Shown here: piece by piece, positions 7,365 to 16,313 of the stretch | Layout of the letters: the number at the start of each line of letters is the position of its first letter | How positions within the stretch are numbered: position 1 is the stretch's first letter | Assembly: GCA_910585645.1 (NCBI GenBank) | Contig: CAJUFP010000033.1 | Span: 1 to 42,233 of the forward strand | Length of the DNA: 42,233 bases | Direction of reading: 5' to 3' | Source of the DNA: an uncultured Hungatella sp. | Lineage (GTDB): Bacteria > Bacillota > Clostridia > Lachnospirales > Lachnospiraceae | The notes under the pieces: generated by a model | What the model was told of the DNA's origin: nothing | What the model saw: the letters and a program-made list of their open reading frames with translations, nothing else | Databases searched by the model: none | Translations under genes and position numbers: made by a program

Positions 7365-9359
7365 ATGGGCCAAGAGTTAAAGCCAACCCCGCCGGCCCCA
7401 TTTGTGGTAGATGGCGCGGCTATAGGATGCTGCTACGCGCAGGCTGGTTCAATGACGGGATATAAAGATCTGTGGGATAAAAGACATCTTCGCATTCTGC
7501 ATAATGATTCAGAAAAGCAATGCGGGCTTGAGATGGCGCATAATTATGATTGTGTACCAGTAAAGAATGTACCGAAATTTAATATATGCAAGTCGCCTTA
7601 TTATTATGAAACGGTAGGAATACTGAAATCATTGTATCCTGATAATGAAGATTACGCAAAAGGATTTGAAAGCTATTGCAGGATCAACGCCAAAGCGGAA
7701 GACGGTAGTCCGCCGTGTGTCGGAGCTTTCCTTGATACATGGTTTAATTCTTCAGATATCGTTATTGCGGACAAATACCAGAAATTTATAAAACAGACAT
7801 TATTTTTTATATCAAGGATGAATGAGAATATTAACGAGATGAAAGAATGGAGCGAAAAGGAGATAAAGAAGTATCGGAAACGTGCGGAAAGAGAGTATAG
7901 GGAGTGCATTTCAGATTTACAGTTCGAACGCGGTATGAGTAAATTAGGATCGGATTTAGAAAAAATTCGTGAAAAGGATGATCATGAAAAGAATGGTCCA
8001 AACGCGCTAGAAAGAGCAGCAGAAGAGGCAAAGGAGTATAGAGAGTTATCAGATAAAATGTTTCATAAATACGATGTTGTGGAAAGAAAAGTAAAAAAGT
8101 TATATGAAAGGGGCAAAAGAAAGGTTGAGCGCTGGGATAGGTATATAGACGCGATTCAAGTTTATGAAGGTGATTATTGCAAAACGCTGGAGAAATTAGC
8201 GAATGAGATTGAAGCTTATCGGAAGGGATGGAGCGATGCTTTATCAGAGGCTGAGATAGATATGAATAGTCAGGAGGCATCCAGTTTTTTTTACTATTGT
8301 GATCAAATGGTGTCCGACGCAAGAAAATTAGCAGCTGATGGAGCGGATGATAAGAGGATAGGCAAAGCGCTGTTGACTTCCTCATTTTTGATCTGTAAAT
8401 GTGGAGGAAAAATAGAATTTTTAGATAGTGGGCAGGAAAGAGCACTATATTGCCAGACACTTTATAAGCAAGTAGTAAAGTTGTTGGAAAACGCTTTAGC
8501 ATATCAGGAAGAGATTCTTGCACAAAATGGCAAATACGCCGGAGTTGTAGAATGGGAAAGCACTTATTCTGTAAAAGTCACACGTTGGGTATTGCAGGAA
8601 GTGTTGGAGGCATTGCATGATGGAAGAGATTTTAAATTGTATAAGCTTGCCGGGGCTGTCAAAATTCGTTTAATAACAAAAAGTTATAAGGAAGAACAAA
8701 GAGAGATCATGGATGAAGTGGTTGGAATTTTGCTCTTAAAAGGAGCCGACGAGACCTTAGGGAAGATTGAGCAGATCGGATCGGCTGTTATGAATGGAAT
8801 AGAATTAGGAACCACGATAAGTGACACGAAAGACATATTAGAGCAAACAGAGCTTGAACAGAAGAAGAATGAGCTGGATGACGCTGTAACTATGGGTACT
8901 GAATGGGGAGGACATCTCACTGGTCTTATTGGTGGAATTGCAGGGGTAAGATCAGTAAAAGGAATGATAGGAGAGATGCCAGCTAAGCTTTGTGAAGTGA
9001 CCGGAAACGCGCTGGAGGCGATTGGATGGATAACAAGTGTTGGTACTTTGTTTTATACATCTGATAAAAATTGGATAGAGGAAATAGAGATTACTGTATT
9101 TACTAAATATATGGCGCATATTATTAGACAGTCATATAATGAAAATATGACGCCAAAGAAATCTTTTGATGGGCCATCTATGGTTCGGGCAAAACCTAAA
9201 AGAGACTATATTTGTGATTCAGTTGGTAATGTTGATTGGGATGAATTAAAGGGGATTATATTTGGAGTTAAGGAACATGTTATGAAGGAAGAATTAAGTA
9301 AAAATGTGGACGGGAAAAATGAGGTAACAGAGAGTATGGATAATTATTATAAGAATTAG
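7365..9359 (+). CDS. DUF4280 (PAAR-like) effector with helical insert and unknown toxin domain
   Basis: The ATG at 7365 is preceded by GAGGAGGAG. Residues 1 to about 60 match the first half of a DUF4280 spike-cap domain (FVVDGAAIGCCYA, then DCVPVKNVPKFNIC). The second half (LLTSSFLICKCGGKIEFLDSGQ order of residues) appears only at about 336-356. Between them lies a long charged, predicted coiled-coil insert of about 260 residues. The remaining 300 residues are helical, with a Gly-rich hydrophobic stretch at about 510-570 (GGHLTGLIGGIAG), possibly a membrane-acting or translocation segment. No catalytic motif was recognised. DUF4280 proteins cap VgrG spikes and carry cargo, and a VgrG and chaperone lie directly upstream. 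Likely immunity candidates are the lipoproteins downstream. Confidence 0.72.
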   Translation: MGQELKPTPPAPFVVDGAAIGCCYAQAGSMTGYKDLWDKRHLRILHNDSEKQCGLEMAHNYDCVPVKNVPKFNICKSPYYYETVGILKSLYPDNEDYAKGFESYCRINAKAEDGSPPCVGAFLDTWFNSSDIVIADKYQKFIKQTLFFISRMNENINEMKEWSEKEIKKYRKRAEREYRECISDLQFERGMSKLGSDLEKIREKDDHEKNGPNALERAAEEAKEYRELSDKMFHKYDVVERKVKKLYERGKRKVERWDRYIDAIQVYEGDYCKTLEKLANEIEAYRKGWSDALSEAEIDMNSQEASSFFYYCDQMVSDARKLAADGADDKRIGKALLTSSFLICKCGGKIEFLDSGQERALYCQTLYKQVVKLLENALAYQEEILAQNGKYAGVVEWESTYSVKVTRWVLQEVLEALHDGRDFKLYKLAGAVKIRLITKSYKEEQREIMDEVVGILLLKGADETLGKIEQIGSAVMNGIELGTTISDTKDILEQTELEQKKNELDDAVTMGTEWGGHLTGLIGGIAGVRSVKGMIGEMPAKLCEVTGNALEAIGWITSVGTLFYTSDKNWIEEIEITVFTKYMAHIIRQSYNENMTPKKSFDGPSMVRAKPKRDYICDSVGNVDWDELKGIIFGVKEHVMKEELSKNVDGKNEVTESMDNYYKN

Positions 9360-9377
9360 AATAGAGGAGAAAATAAA

Positions 9378-10430
9378 ATGAAAAAAAGTTTAATAATAAT
9401 TGCAATAGTCGTATTTATGATTCAGGGATGTTCCAAGAAAAACAGTGAGGAACTGATTCAAGAATACATAAAAAACGCAGAGTCTTTTTATAAAAGGGAT
9501 GATTATATGGAAGCATCAGGTTGGATGGACAATGCTATTAATGAGGCCGAAGAACAATATGGAAGAGAAAGTCAGAGAGTAGCGGAGTTATATCTAAGAA
9601 AAGCGGAGTTAACGCGTATCTTTGAAGTTGCTATGGATTCTCTTTATTATTCTGAAACCATATATGAAAGCCTGAATGATAAAGGCGGTGTGGCAAAGGT
9701 CTATTACAAATATGGAGATTGTTATGCTAGGAATGGAGACAATGAGCAGGCCATTGAGTGTTATAGGCAGACAGTAGAAGTATGTAATGAATTAGGGGAG
9801 GAGATGAATGAATTAAAGTTCGACGCATATCTTGATTGGGGATTGTGTGAAACAAGCTCACAAAATAGTTTAGAGTTGTATGAAAAAGCGGAGGGATTAT
9901 TTGAGTCGCTTCCATTGGAAAAGCAGGAGACAGAAGGGATTGAACTATATTATGAAATAGGCTATGCGTATGGTGCTCTGGAACAACATGAGGAAACGAT
10001 CAGGTATTGCACGAAAGCAATAGAATATTACAAAGAAGGAAAAAGTTCAATTCAGACTCTTATAGCAGCTTATCATAAGCGTGGATATGCAGAAATGTGG
10101 TTGGGCAACACAGAGCAGGCAGTAGAAGATACTATGAAAGCGAAACAATTGATAGAAGAGAGACAGCCAGATATGAGTCTTTGGGAAAAGGCTATCGTAT
10201 ACTTGAAATTGGCTATGATATATGCGTTTGCGGAGATGCCTGATTATGAAAAGGTATTGGAGTATGGCTTGGATACGTTCCACATATATACAGAGCAAAA
10301 GGAACTTAGCGAGGAGGAATTAGAGGAACTGAAATCTGTCAAGGAAAATGTTAAGAAGATGTATGACCATAGCCCATATGTTCAGCAGCAAGATTTTGAG
10401 ACCTGGTATCAGGAAAACATAAACAAGTGA
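9378..10430 (+). CDS. TPR lipoprotein, possible immunity protein
   Basis: A lipoprotein signal peptide ends in IQGC with the lipid-modified cysteine at residue 18. Six or so TPR-like helical pairs fill the rest (for example YKYGDCYARNGDNEQAIECYRQ). It would be held on the outer face of the membrane. It lies 18 bp after the DUF4280 effector, with ribosome site AGAGGAG. A decayed paralogue follows at 10627, and both end in the same QQQDFETWYQENINK sequence. In effector loci a surface lipoprotein beside a toxin gene is often its immunity protein; the function here is inferred from position only. Confidence 0.72.
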   Translation: MKKSLIIIAIVVFMIQGCSKKNSEELIQEYIKNAESFYKRDDYMEASGWMDNAINEAEEQYGRESQRVAELYLRKAELTRIFEVAMDSLYYSETIYESLNDKGGVAKVYYKYGDCYARNGDNEQAIECYRQTVEVCNELGEEMNELKFDAYLDWGLCETSSQNSLELYEKAEGLFESLPLEKQETEGIELYYEIGYAYGALEQHEETIRYCTKAIEYYKEGKSSIQTLIAAYHKRGYAEMWLGNTEQAVEDTMKAKQLIEERQPDMSLWEKAIVYLKLAMIYAFAEMPDYEKVLEYGLDTFHIYTEQKELSEEELEELKSVKENVKKMYDHSPYVQQQDFETWYQENINK

Positions 10431-10626
10431 TGATTCACTGAGAAGATTATCCAGTCTTATCAGGAGGCGCTCAAAGGATTCTGACAGAGACAAAGGATAA
10501 AAGGGAACAGAAAGTGTTGAGGGCGGTGGCAGTTCCTGCCGCCGCTGTGGTTTTATTTGTCTTGGACGTTGCGGGATGAGACAGAGCGGACAGACAATAA
10601 AATAATGAAAGATAGAGGAGACTTGT
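10431..10626 (+). other. Intergenic region with gene-like remnant
   Basis: This gap lies between the intact TPR lipoprotein and its broken paralogue. One frame reads EQKVLRAVAVPAAAVVLF before a stop at 10577-10579, which resembles a short membrane segment. A second frame gives KIIQSYQEALKGF. Neither has a proper start, so it looks like decayed coding sequence, though homology cannot be shown by eye. The region also holds a strong hairpin (10523-10545). Confidence 0.3.
10523..10558 (+). terminator. Possible intrinsic terminator
   Basis: GCGGTGGCAG (10523-10532) pairs with CTGCCGCCGC (10536-10545) around a TTC loop: a 10-bp stem with one G-T pair. TTTTATTT begins at 10551, five bases after the stem, which is a longer gap than usual. 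It would separate the first effector module from the genes downstream, or act as a partial terminator. Confidence 0.35.
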
Positions 10627-11584
10627 ATGAAGAGGTGGATTGTAATTATTCTGACAGCGGTTTTTTTCTTTCAGGGCTGTTCTTCGAAAAACCGTGAGGA
10701 ATTGATTCGGGAATACACGGAAAAAGCGGAATTAGAGTGGAGTGCAGAGAATTATATCAGAGCGGTCGGTTGGATAGAACGCGCAATCAATGAAGCTAAG
10801 AAAGAATATGGAGAAACCAGTGTGGAAGTTGCGGAATTATATTTGAGAGAATCTGAAATGGCAGATTATGCTATAGAGGTATTGGGAGCGATTCAATATG
10901 CGGAGACTATATATGAAGATTTGAATGATGAAGTAGGGTTAGTAAAGATTAGTTATTATTATGGAGATTATTATTCAAGGCTGGGTGATTTTGATCAGGC
11001 GGTTGAACAGTATGAAAAAGTTATGGAATTTAGTGAAGGTTTGGGAGAAGAAGTAAATGAATGGAAGTTCTACGCTTATTTTAACGAAGCGTTTATTGCG
11101 TCTGATGAAAATAAAAGTATTCTATTTTAAACAGCAAATGTATGAAGAGGCCATAGTATATTTTACAAAAGGGATTGAAAATTATGAGGAGGAGGAACAG
11201 GGAATTGGGTTTTTAATAATATGTTACCGATTTCGCGCTATGAGTTATATAGAAACTAGAAATCTGGAATACGCAATGGAGGACGCGAAAAAGGCAAAGG
11301 AATTGCTGGAACGGACATCGACAGAGATGGATATTTGGGATAGGGCAGGCGTGTATTTTAACTTTACAAGTATATATGCGCTTATGGATGAACCAGATTA
11401 TGAAAAAGCGTTTGAATATGGCTTGACTGCCTGCCGTATATATGAGGATGAAAAGGACATAAGTGATCATGAATTAGAAGCATTAGCAATTGCGAAGAAC
11501 GCATTTAAAGATATTTATGAAGAAAGCCCTTATGCTCAGCAGCAAGATTTTGAAACCTGGTATCAGGAAAACATAAACAAGTAA
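10627..11584 (+). pseudogene. TPR lipoprotein paralogue broken by internal deletion
   Basis: The start is intact: ribosome site AGAGGAG, ATG, and a lipoprotein signal with FQGC (C18). Reading stops at 11130. The homologous sequence continues in another frame from about 11130 to 11584 and ends with the same QQQDFETWYQENINK as the copy at 9378. Compared with that copy, about 45-50 codons (the segment after the residues aligned to TSSQNS) are missing at the junction near 11105-11135, and the deletion is out of frame. The first part could still make a 167-residue truncated lipoprotein. The internal start for the second ORF has no ribosome site, so it is not a separate gene. Confidence 0.75.
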
Positions 11585-11610
11585 CCATTTACAGAAAGAG
11601 GAGGCGCTTA

Positions 11611-12138
11611 ATGGATTATTTTAGAATAAGACAGGACAGAGAATACAATCAAACGCCGGTCATTACCAATCTGGGCGATATTGTGAGAAGACGGCTGGAC
11701 GTTTCGATAAAGAACAGTTCCAGGATCCGGGATGTAAATGTGGCTATGGCAAGGAGAAGCGACAAGATTGATTTTCCGGATATTCTGGATGAGCAGTTGT
11801 TCCTTGTCAGCGAGAGAGTGAAAGAGGTTTTTCAGATGTATGAGCCAGGAATGATCTTTAAGGAGGTATGTATTTTGAATAATCAGACAGAGGAGTACGC
11901 AAGGTATTTTATGCCTCTGTTTCAGGAATTATTATGTATTTCCGATAAAAGTATAATTACTCCGGACAGGAGCCAGGTAAAACGTATGGTTATAAAGCCG
12001 CCGTCAGATGTGATCAGTATATTTAAGGTTGAGCCTTTGATTACGGATGTAGTGATCATAAGACTGGACGTAGCAGAAAGTTTACTTCGAAGAAAAATAA
12101 GAAAATTTACGTTGGAAAGGATCGGTGTGGATCAGTGA
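11611..12138 (+). CDS. Imm11-like protein, copy 1
   Basis: This is a 175-residue cytosolic protein resembling the Imm11 (DUF1629) family, proposed as immunity proteins of polymorphic toxins. Conserved landmarks shared with the copies at 15795 and 31040 are the start MxYFxIxQD, a VSERVKEVFQMYEP segment, and the C-terminal DVAESLLRRKIRKF. It is preceded by GAGGAGG and overlaps the next gene by four bases (GTGA). Because other copies sit directly before a VgrG or DUF4280 gene, it could also be an adaptor or chaperone for spike loading rather than an immunity protein. Confidence 0.65.
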   Translation: MDYFRIRQDREYNQTPVITNLGDIVRRRLDVSIKNSSRIRDVNVAMARRSDKIDFPDILDEQLFLVSERVKEVFQMYEPGMIFKEVCILNNQTEEYARYFMPLFQELLCISDKSIITPDRSQVKRMVIKPPSDVISIFKVEPLITDVVIIRLDVAESLLRRKIRKFTLERIGVDQ

Positions 12139-12728
12139 TACTTGACAGGAATAAGAAAATGGAGCTGGATGAGATCCGGATGATGGCTGGCAGGAGACTT
12201 GATGATTATAAGAGGGTTATGGACGAGCAGTTTCCGGACAGAGTTCCCAAATTAAGCAGAGAGTTGTGGGACTGTATCGAGGAGGTGAGGGAGCGCTTTG
12301 GACAGTTGGAAAAGGAAGGAAAGGCAGGTAGACTGGAGTGGATCTATGTGTCTTTTTTGCGCACGGGGCTTATGGATCGGTCCGCGTGCTACCGGATTGA
12401 TCTGTATGATTCCCGGGACAGGATTTCGGATCTGGAGTGTGCCGGCAGTTGGGGATTTGAATATGTCTATGATAAATACTACAAGATTATGGATGAGATC
12501 AAACAGAGAATACAGGGACAGATGAGGATAAAGCTTTATGAGGCGGAGGATGTGGTGGAATTTGTGACAAATGAATTTCACAGAAGCTCTGACAAAGCGA
12601 TAAAGCAGTTGATAGAGTATGAGAAGAGGAAGGGGCATAGGGGATGGATGGCGGAAAATGGGATAAAGATTGTTTTGGGTGATTTTTTAGGAGAGACGAA
12701 AGAGATTATTTCTTTTTCGGAAGGATGA
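12135..12728 (+). CDS. Unrecognised ~200-aa protein, paralogue of 22816 and 30452 genes
   Basis: No known domain was recognised. The protein is soluble and charged. It aligns with the products at 22816-23433 and 30452-31039: a charged helical N-terminus, a segment like YVSFLRTGLMDRSACYRIDLYDS, then a W-containing strand, and a C-terminal helix ending near IVLGDFLGETKEI. Here and at 30452 it is adjacent to an Imm11-like gene, so the two probably act together. GTG at 12135 overlaps the upstream stop; ATG at 12159 is the alternative start. A function in spike assembly or cargo handling is possible. Confidence 0.62.
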   Translation: MILDRNKKMELDEIRMMAGRRLDDYKRVMDEQFPDRVPKLSRELWDCIEEVRERFGQLEKEGKAGRLEWIYVSFLRTGLMDRSACYRIDLYDSRDRISDLECAGSWGFEYVYDKYYKIMDEIKQRIQGQMRIKLYEAEDVVEFVTNEFHRSSDKAIKQLIEYEKRKGHRGWMAENGIKIVLGDFLGETKEIISFSEG

Positions 12729-12750
12729 GACGCGTAAGGGAGAACGGATA

Positions 12751-13848
12751 ATGAAAAAATGGATCTTGTTTGTGTTTGCGATTTTGTTTGTGGTAATAGG
12801 GGCTCTTGTTTACAAAGGTTCCACTATGGGGTTTGAGGATTATCTGGATCTGGCGGCGACCTTTCATGAGCGGGAGGATTATGACCAGGAGATGTTCAAT
12901 CTGGAAAAGGCTTTGGAGGAGTCTCTGGAGATCAACGGGCAGCTGTCCCTGGCAACGGCGGATATTTACCGGAGGATGGGTCTGTGTCACCGGGATACGG
13001 ATAAGATCGACGAGTATTTTGACAAGGCGATCCTTATCTATGAGATGATCGGTGAGAAGGGAGCGGCCGGGCTTTATTATGAAAAGGGAAAAATGATGAT
13101 GGAGAAGGGGACAGGCACTGCCGTGTTTCTGGGGAAGGAAAGTCTGGAAAAGGCCATCGAACTGTATGAGAGGGACGGGTATGAGGATTCGGATCAGCTT
13201 TGCGATAGCTGTCTTTTGCTGGCGTATTCGGAGACTGACAGGGAAAAGCGGCAGAGCTTCCTTAAGAAAGCGGAGAGTTACTTTGGAGATCTGTCAAAGG
13301 AAAACGGGTGGCGGATCGGAAACCAGATTTACCGGCAGATGGGAATAGATTGGTTTCTGGAGGGGATGTTTGAGGAGGCTTTGGAATGTTTTGATAATGT
13401 ATTGATCCGGGCGGCGGACAGTAAGGAAAAAGACGCTAAGCAGGTGATGGCGGAGGCCTGGTGTATATCGGGAGCGGCTCTTGTGTATATGGACAGGGCC
13501 CAGGAGGGGAAGGAGCGGATCGAGAAGGCGGTGACGTTTTACGACGTGTATAACAGAAAGCAGGCTTATCTGGACGCGGCGTTGGCGCACGCTTTTTTGG
13601 CACTGGCCTACGGAAAGCTGGAGCCGCCGGGAAGGCAGGAGGTTCTGGAGGAGGGAGCGCTGGCTTTGTCCTATTTTACGGAGAAGGAAAGCATTCATAA
13701 TCAGGACTTGAGGTCTATGGAGTATATCAAATATATTTTGCAGGATGCCTATGAGAGCTCATTTCCGGAAAAGTGGGAGAGAGATTTTGAGGAATGGTTT
13801 CAGGGGATTTCCCATCTGAAAGCCTCTGAATATTATTTTATCAATTAA
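12751..13848 (+). CDS. Membrane-anchored TPR protein, C-terminally shortened
   Basis: An N-terminal helix (about residues 3-22, no lipobox cysteine) anchors an extracellular TPR domain with repeats such as FHEREDYDQEMFNLEKALEES and YLDAALAHAFLALAYGKLE. It is about 60% identical by eye over its length to residues 1-365 of the protein at 13967, but lacks that protein's 240-residue C-terminal domain. The intergenic sequence after its stop retains the last 20 or so codons of that missing domain, so this copy has lost it by deletion. The ATG follows GGGAGAACGG. It may be a surface immunity or accessory protein; function unknown. Confidence 0.68.
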   Translation: MKKWILFVFAILFVVIGALVYKGSTMGFEDYLDLAATFHEREDYDQEMFNLEKALEESLEINGQLSLATADIYRRMGLCHRDTDKIDEYFDKAILIYEMIGEKGAAGLYYEKGKMMMEKGTGTAVFLGKESLEKAIELYERDGYEDSDQLCDSCLLLAYSETDREKRQSFLKKAESYFGDLSKENGWRIGNQIYRQMGIDWFLEGMFEEALECFDNVLIRAADSKEKDAKQVMAEAWCISGAALVYMDRAQEGKERIEKAVTFYDVYNRKQAYLDAALAHAFLALAYGKLEPPGRQEVLEEGALALSYFTEKESIHNQDLRSMEYIKYILQDAYESSFPEKWERDFEEWFQGISHLKASEYYFIN

Positions 13849-13929
13849 ACTTATATCAGAAAGTTCCCATAGACAAGCATATCATGAAAACGTTAGAAGA
13901 GACAAAATCTGAGAATGGAGAATAGGATC
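13849..13929 (+). pseudogene. Remnant of the C-terminus of a TPR-family gene
   Basis: The bases at 13866-13883 are identical to 15731-15748 (18 in a row, encoding PIDKHI), and the match continues with drift to a TAG near 13923-13925, matching the stop of the gene ending at 15790. The upstream gene stops before this piece, so it is the leftover end of the domain deleted from the gene at 12751. Confidence 0.7.
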
Positions 13930-13977
13930 ATGGAATATTGGGATGAAGAGATATTGAGGGCGAAAAATGAAATGTAA
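13930..13977 (+). pseudogene. Fragment of an Eag-like chaperone start
   Basis: An ATG at 13930 gives a 15-codon reading, MEYWDEEILRAKNEM, then stop. It matches the start of the chaperone at 22222 (MEYLDEKLLEAKREL) at about nine of 15 positions. The most likely reading is a deleted chaperone gene, with the next TPR gene joined within the scar. A leader peptide for translational coupling to the ATG at 13967 is an alternative. Confidence 0.5.
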
Positions 13978-15790
13978 ATCTTGGAAAAAATGGATCTTAG
14001 TTATGTGTGTGATTTCACTTGTGGGTATAGTGTTTTTTGTTTGCAAGGGTTCAGCCATGAGGATGAAGAGGTATCTGCGTCAGGCAGAAAACTTTCATGA
14101 ACAGAAAGACTATGACCAGGAGATGGTTAATCTGGAAAAGGCTTTGGAGATCTCGCTGGAAGATAATGGAGAGTTGTCTTTAATAACGGCGGATATTTAC
14201 CAAAGGATGGGGGAATGCGTCAGAGATACGGATCAGATCGCCGGAAACTTTGACAAGGCGATCGCTATATATGAGAAGTGCGGCGGAAAGGACGTGGCCG
14301 GGCTTTATTATGAAAAAGGAAAGAGATTGGTGGAGAGAGGGACAGGTTCTTCTATATCGCTGGGAAAGGAAAGCCTGGAGAGAGCCATCTCGATGTATGA
14401 GCGGGATGGGTATGAGGATTCTGATAAACTTTGCGGAAGCTATCTTATCCTGGCAGACATGGAAATGGATGAGTGGAAAAAATGGAGGTATCTGGAAAAG
14501 GCGGAAAGTTGTTTTGGAGATTTTTCAAAGGAAGGCCAGTGGGAGATGGGAAACTGGGTCTATCGGCAGATGGGAGTTACCTGGTTTCGTGAATGGGATT
14601 ATGAGAAGGCTTTTGAGTATTTTGACACAATGCTGAACCGGGCAGAAGAAAGCAAGGAAGAGGATGCCGGACAGGTAATAGCCGAGGCACAGTATATGTC
14701 GGGGGCAGCTCTTGTGCTTACGGACAGAGCCGAGGAGGGGAAGGAGAGGATTGAGAAGGCGGTTATGTTTTATGACGCTTATGATAACAATGGATTCTAT
14801 AGGAATGCGGCTATGGCACATGCTTTTCTAGCTGTGGCTTACGGAATGTTGGAGCCGGAAAATGAGCAGAAGGCTTTGGAACAGGGGGAACTGGCCCTGT
14901 CGTACTTTACACAGCTGGAGGCGGTTAACTCTGAAGATGTTAGATTCATAGGATATATACAGAGTATTTTGCTACAGGCTTATAAAGGAGTATATCCGGA
15001 GAAGGGAGGAAAGGAGTTTAAAGTATGGATTGACGGCATATCCAAACTAAACGCAACCAGATATATTAGTGATTATGAGGCAGATAAAGACGGGGAGGAG
15101 ACAGATAAATGGGAGTATGGAAAGAAGATGGAACATGTAAAAAGGGATATGTCTGACCGGAGATTCAGGGATCTGATAGGAGAATATAATGAAATCAGAT
15201 ATGAGGATCTGATTACGGTGAGATATTCAGAAGAAGAAATAAAAATGCTCCAGGAATATTTTGAGTCATATATTGGAACCAGATATTCGATAAATTGGGC
15301 GTATACCGGTTTAAAAGAGAAGTATGCATTTGAATGTGTAAGAGAGACTGACAGGGGCGCTTATGTTATGTTTCAGGGAGAGGATGGGAGTTTGTTGTGT
15401 GTGTATTTCAATAAGGAAAATTTACATATAAGAGATGTGGGAATCTATAACAAATTCCTTTCAGTAAAAGATTTTGATAGGATAATACCTTATGCTACAA
15501 AGGAAAAAGAACTATATGCGTTAAGCGGTGAGCTTTACAGTGATATGCTGATTTCTGCTGTTGATATACAGTATTGTATGGTAGAAGAGGGAACGCTTTT
15601 GTTTTATTTTAGTCATTTCGGCTCTGGCTGGACAGAAGAGAGTGAAAAGAATCCGCTGTTGGTGTACCGAGTATTTATTCTGGACGGAGAAGAGCCTCCT
15701 GAAAGTTTTGAGACTGTTCCTGAAATGCTCCCCATAGACAAGCATATCGCGGAAGCGTCAGAAAAACAAGAATCTGAAAATGAGGAATAG
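13967..15790 (+). CDS. Membrane-anchored TPR protein with C-terminal domain
   Basis: An N-terminal hydrophobic helix (about residues 9-26) is followed by an extracellular TPR region to about residue 365, closely paralogous to the product at 12751. A charged linker (about 370-410) leads to an unrecognised alpha/beta domain of roughly 200 residues containing YSEEEIKMLQEYFESYIGTR and a strand-rich end. The ATG overlaps an upstream chaperone remnant and has only a weak ribosome site (GAGGG), so the start is fairly but not fully certain. Its position among effector and spike genes suggests an immunity or surface accessory role. The C-terminal domain is AT-richer than the TPR part. Confidence 0.7.
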   Translation: MKCKSWKKWILVMCVISLVGIVFFVCKGSAMRMKRYLRQAENFHEQKDYDQEMVNLEKALEISLEDNGELSLITADIYQRMGECVRDTDQIAGNFDKAIAIYEKCGGKDVAGLYYEKGKRLVERGTGSSISLGKESLERAISMYERDGYEDSDKLCGSYLILADMEMDEWKKWRYLEKAESCFGDFSKEGQWEMGNWVYRQMGVTWFREWDYEKAFEYFDTMLNRAEESKEEDAGQVIAEAQYMSGAALVLTDRAEEGKERIEKAVMFYDAYDNNGFYRNAAMAHAFLAVAYGMLEPENEQKALEQGELALSYFTQLEAVNSEDVRFIGYIQSILLQAYKGVYPEKGGKEFKVWIDGISKLNATRYISDYEADKDGEETDKWEYGKKMEHVKRDMSDRRFRDLIGEYNEIRYEDLITVRYSEEEIKMLQEYFESYIGTRYSINWAYTGLKEKYAFECVRETDRGAYVMFQGEDGSLLCVYFNKENLHIRDVGIYNKFLSVKDFDRIIPYATKEKELYALSGELYSDMLISAVDIQYCMVEEGTLLFYFSHFGSGWTEESEKNPLLVYRVFILDGEEPPESFETVPEMLPIDKHIAEASEKQESENEE

Positions 15791-15794
15791 GGCC

Positions 15795-16313
15795 ATGAAA
15801 TATTTTAAGATACAGGATTCGCCGGAGCTTAAATACGCTCCCCAGATAAAAAACTGGTACGGAAGCTTTGATGTGAGGGATATACGGATCGACAGGTTTT
15901 ATAAGCTGCCCAAGATGCAGCTGTTTCCGATAGAGCCGTCAGAGAATCTTATTTTTACGGATATCATCTTGCTTCCGTTTTTGCTGGTGTCGCCTGTGGT
16001 TTATGATGTGATCCAAATGTACCGGGAGAGATGTTTTTTTCGGAAGGTTATCTTGGTGGATCAGGTGAAGCGGGAATCCAGATTATACTATTTGCCGGTT
16101 TTAGATGAGACCAGCCAGATCAGGCTGGAGAGCGGACGGGGAAAGGAAGGGCTTTTTGTTGACAGAAATCTTTTCTGGGTTCGGGACACTAAAAAACGGC
16201 ATATTATCATCTCCGTGGATATGGCGGAGAGCCTGATACGGAGGGAAGTTACAGGGCTGGGGCTTTGTGAGGTTACACTGTGGGATAAGGAAGGAAAGGA
16301 GAAGGAGTCATGA
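15795..16313 (+). CDS. Imm11-like protein, copy 2
   Basis: The start was moved to ATG 15795, because the product then begins MKYFKIQDSP, in register with its paralogues at 11611 (MDYFRIRQD) and 31040 (MEYFYISQD). Conserved segments are LLVSPVVYDVIQMYRE and the C-terminal DMAESLIRREVTGLGLCEV. It is soluble, without signal peptide. The stop overlaps the VgrG start at 16310 (ATGA), so it is translationally coupled to a spike protein and not to a toxin gene. That placement favours a spike-adaptor role, although the family is best known as immunity proteins. Confidence 0.65.
   Translation: MKYFKIQDSPELKYAPQIKNWYGSFDVRDIRIDRFYKLPKMQLFPIEPSENLIFTDIILLPFLLVSPVVYDVIQMYRERCFFRKVILVDQVKRESRLYYLPVLDETSQIRLESGRGKEGLFVDRNLFWVRDTKKRHIIISVDMAESLIRREVTGLGLCEVTLWDKEGKEKES

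Noticed and set aside
11057..11584. Separate 175-codon gene
   Set aside because: It begins inside the upstream frame without a ribosome site and aligns to the second half of the TPR lipoprotein at 9378, so it is the frameshifted end of a pseudogene.
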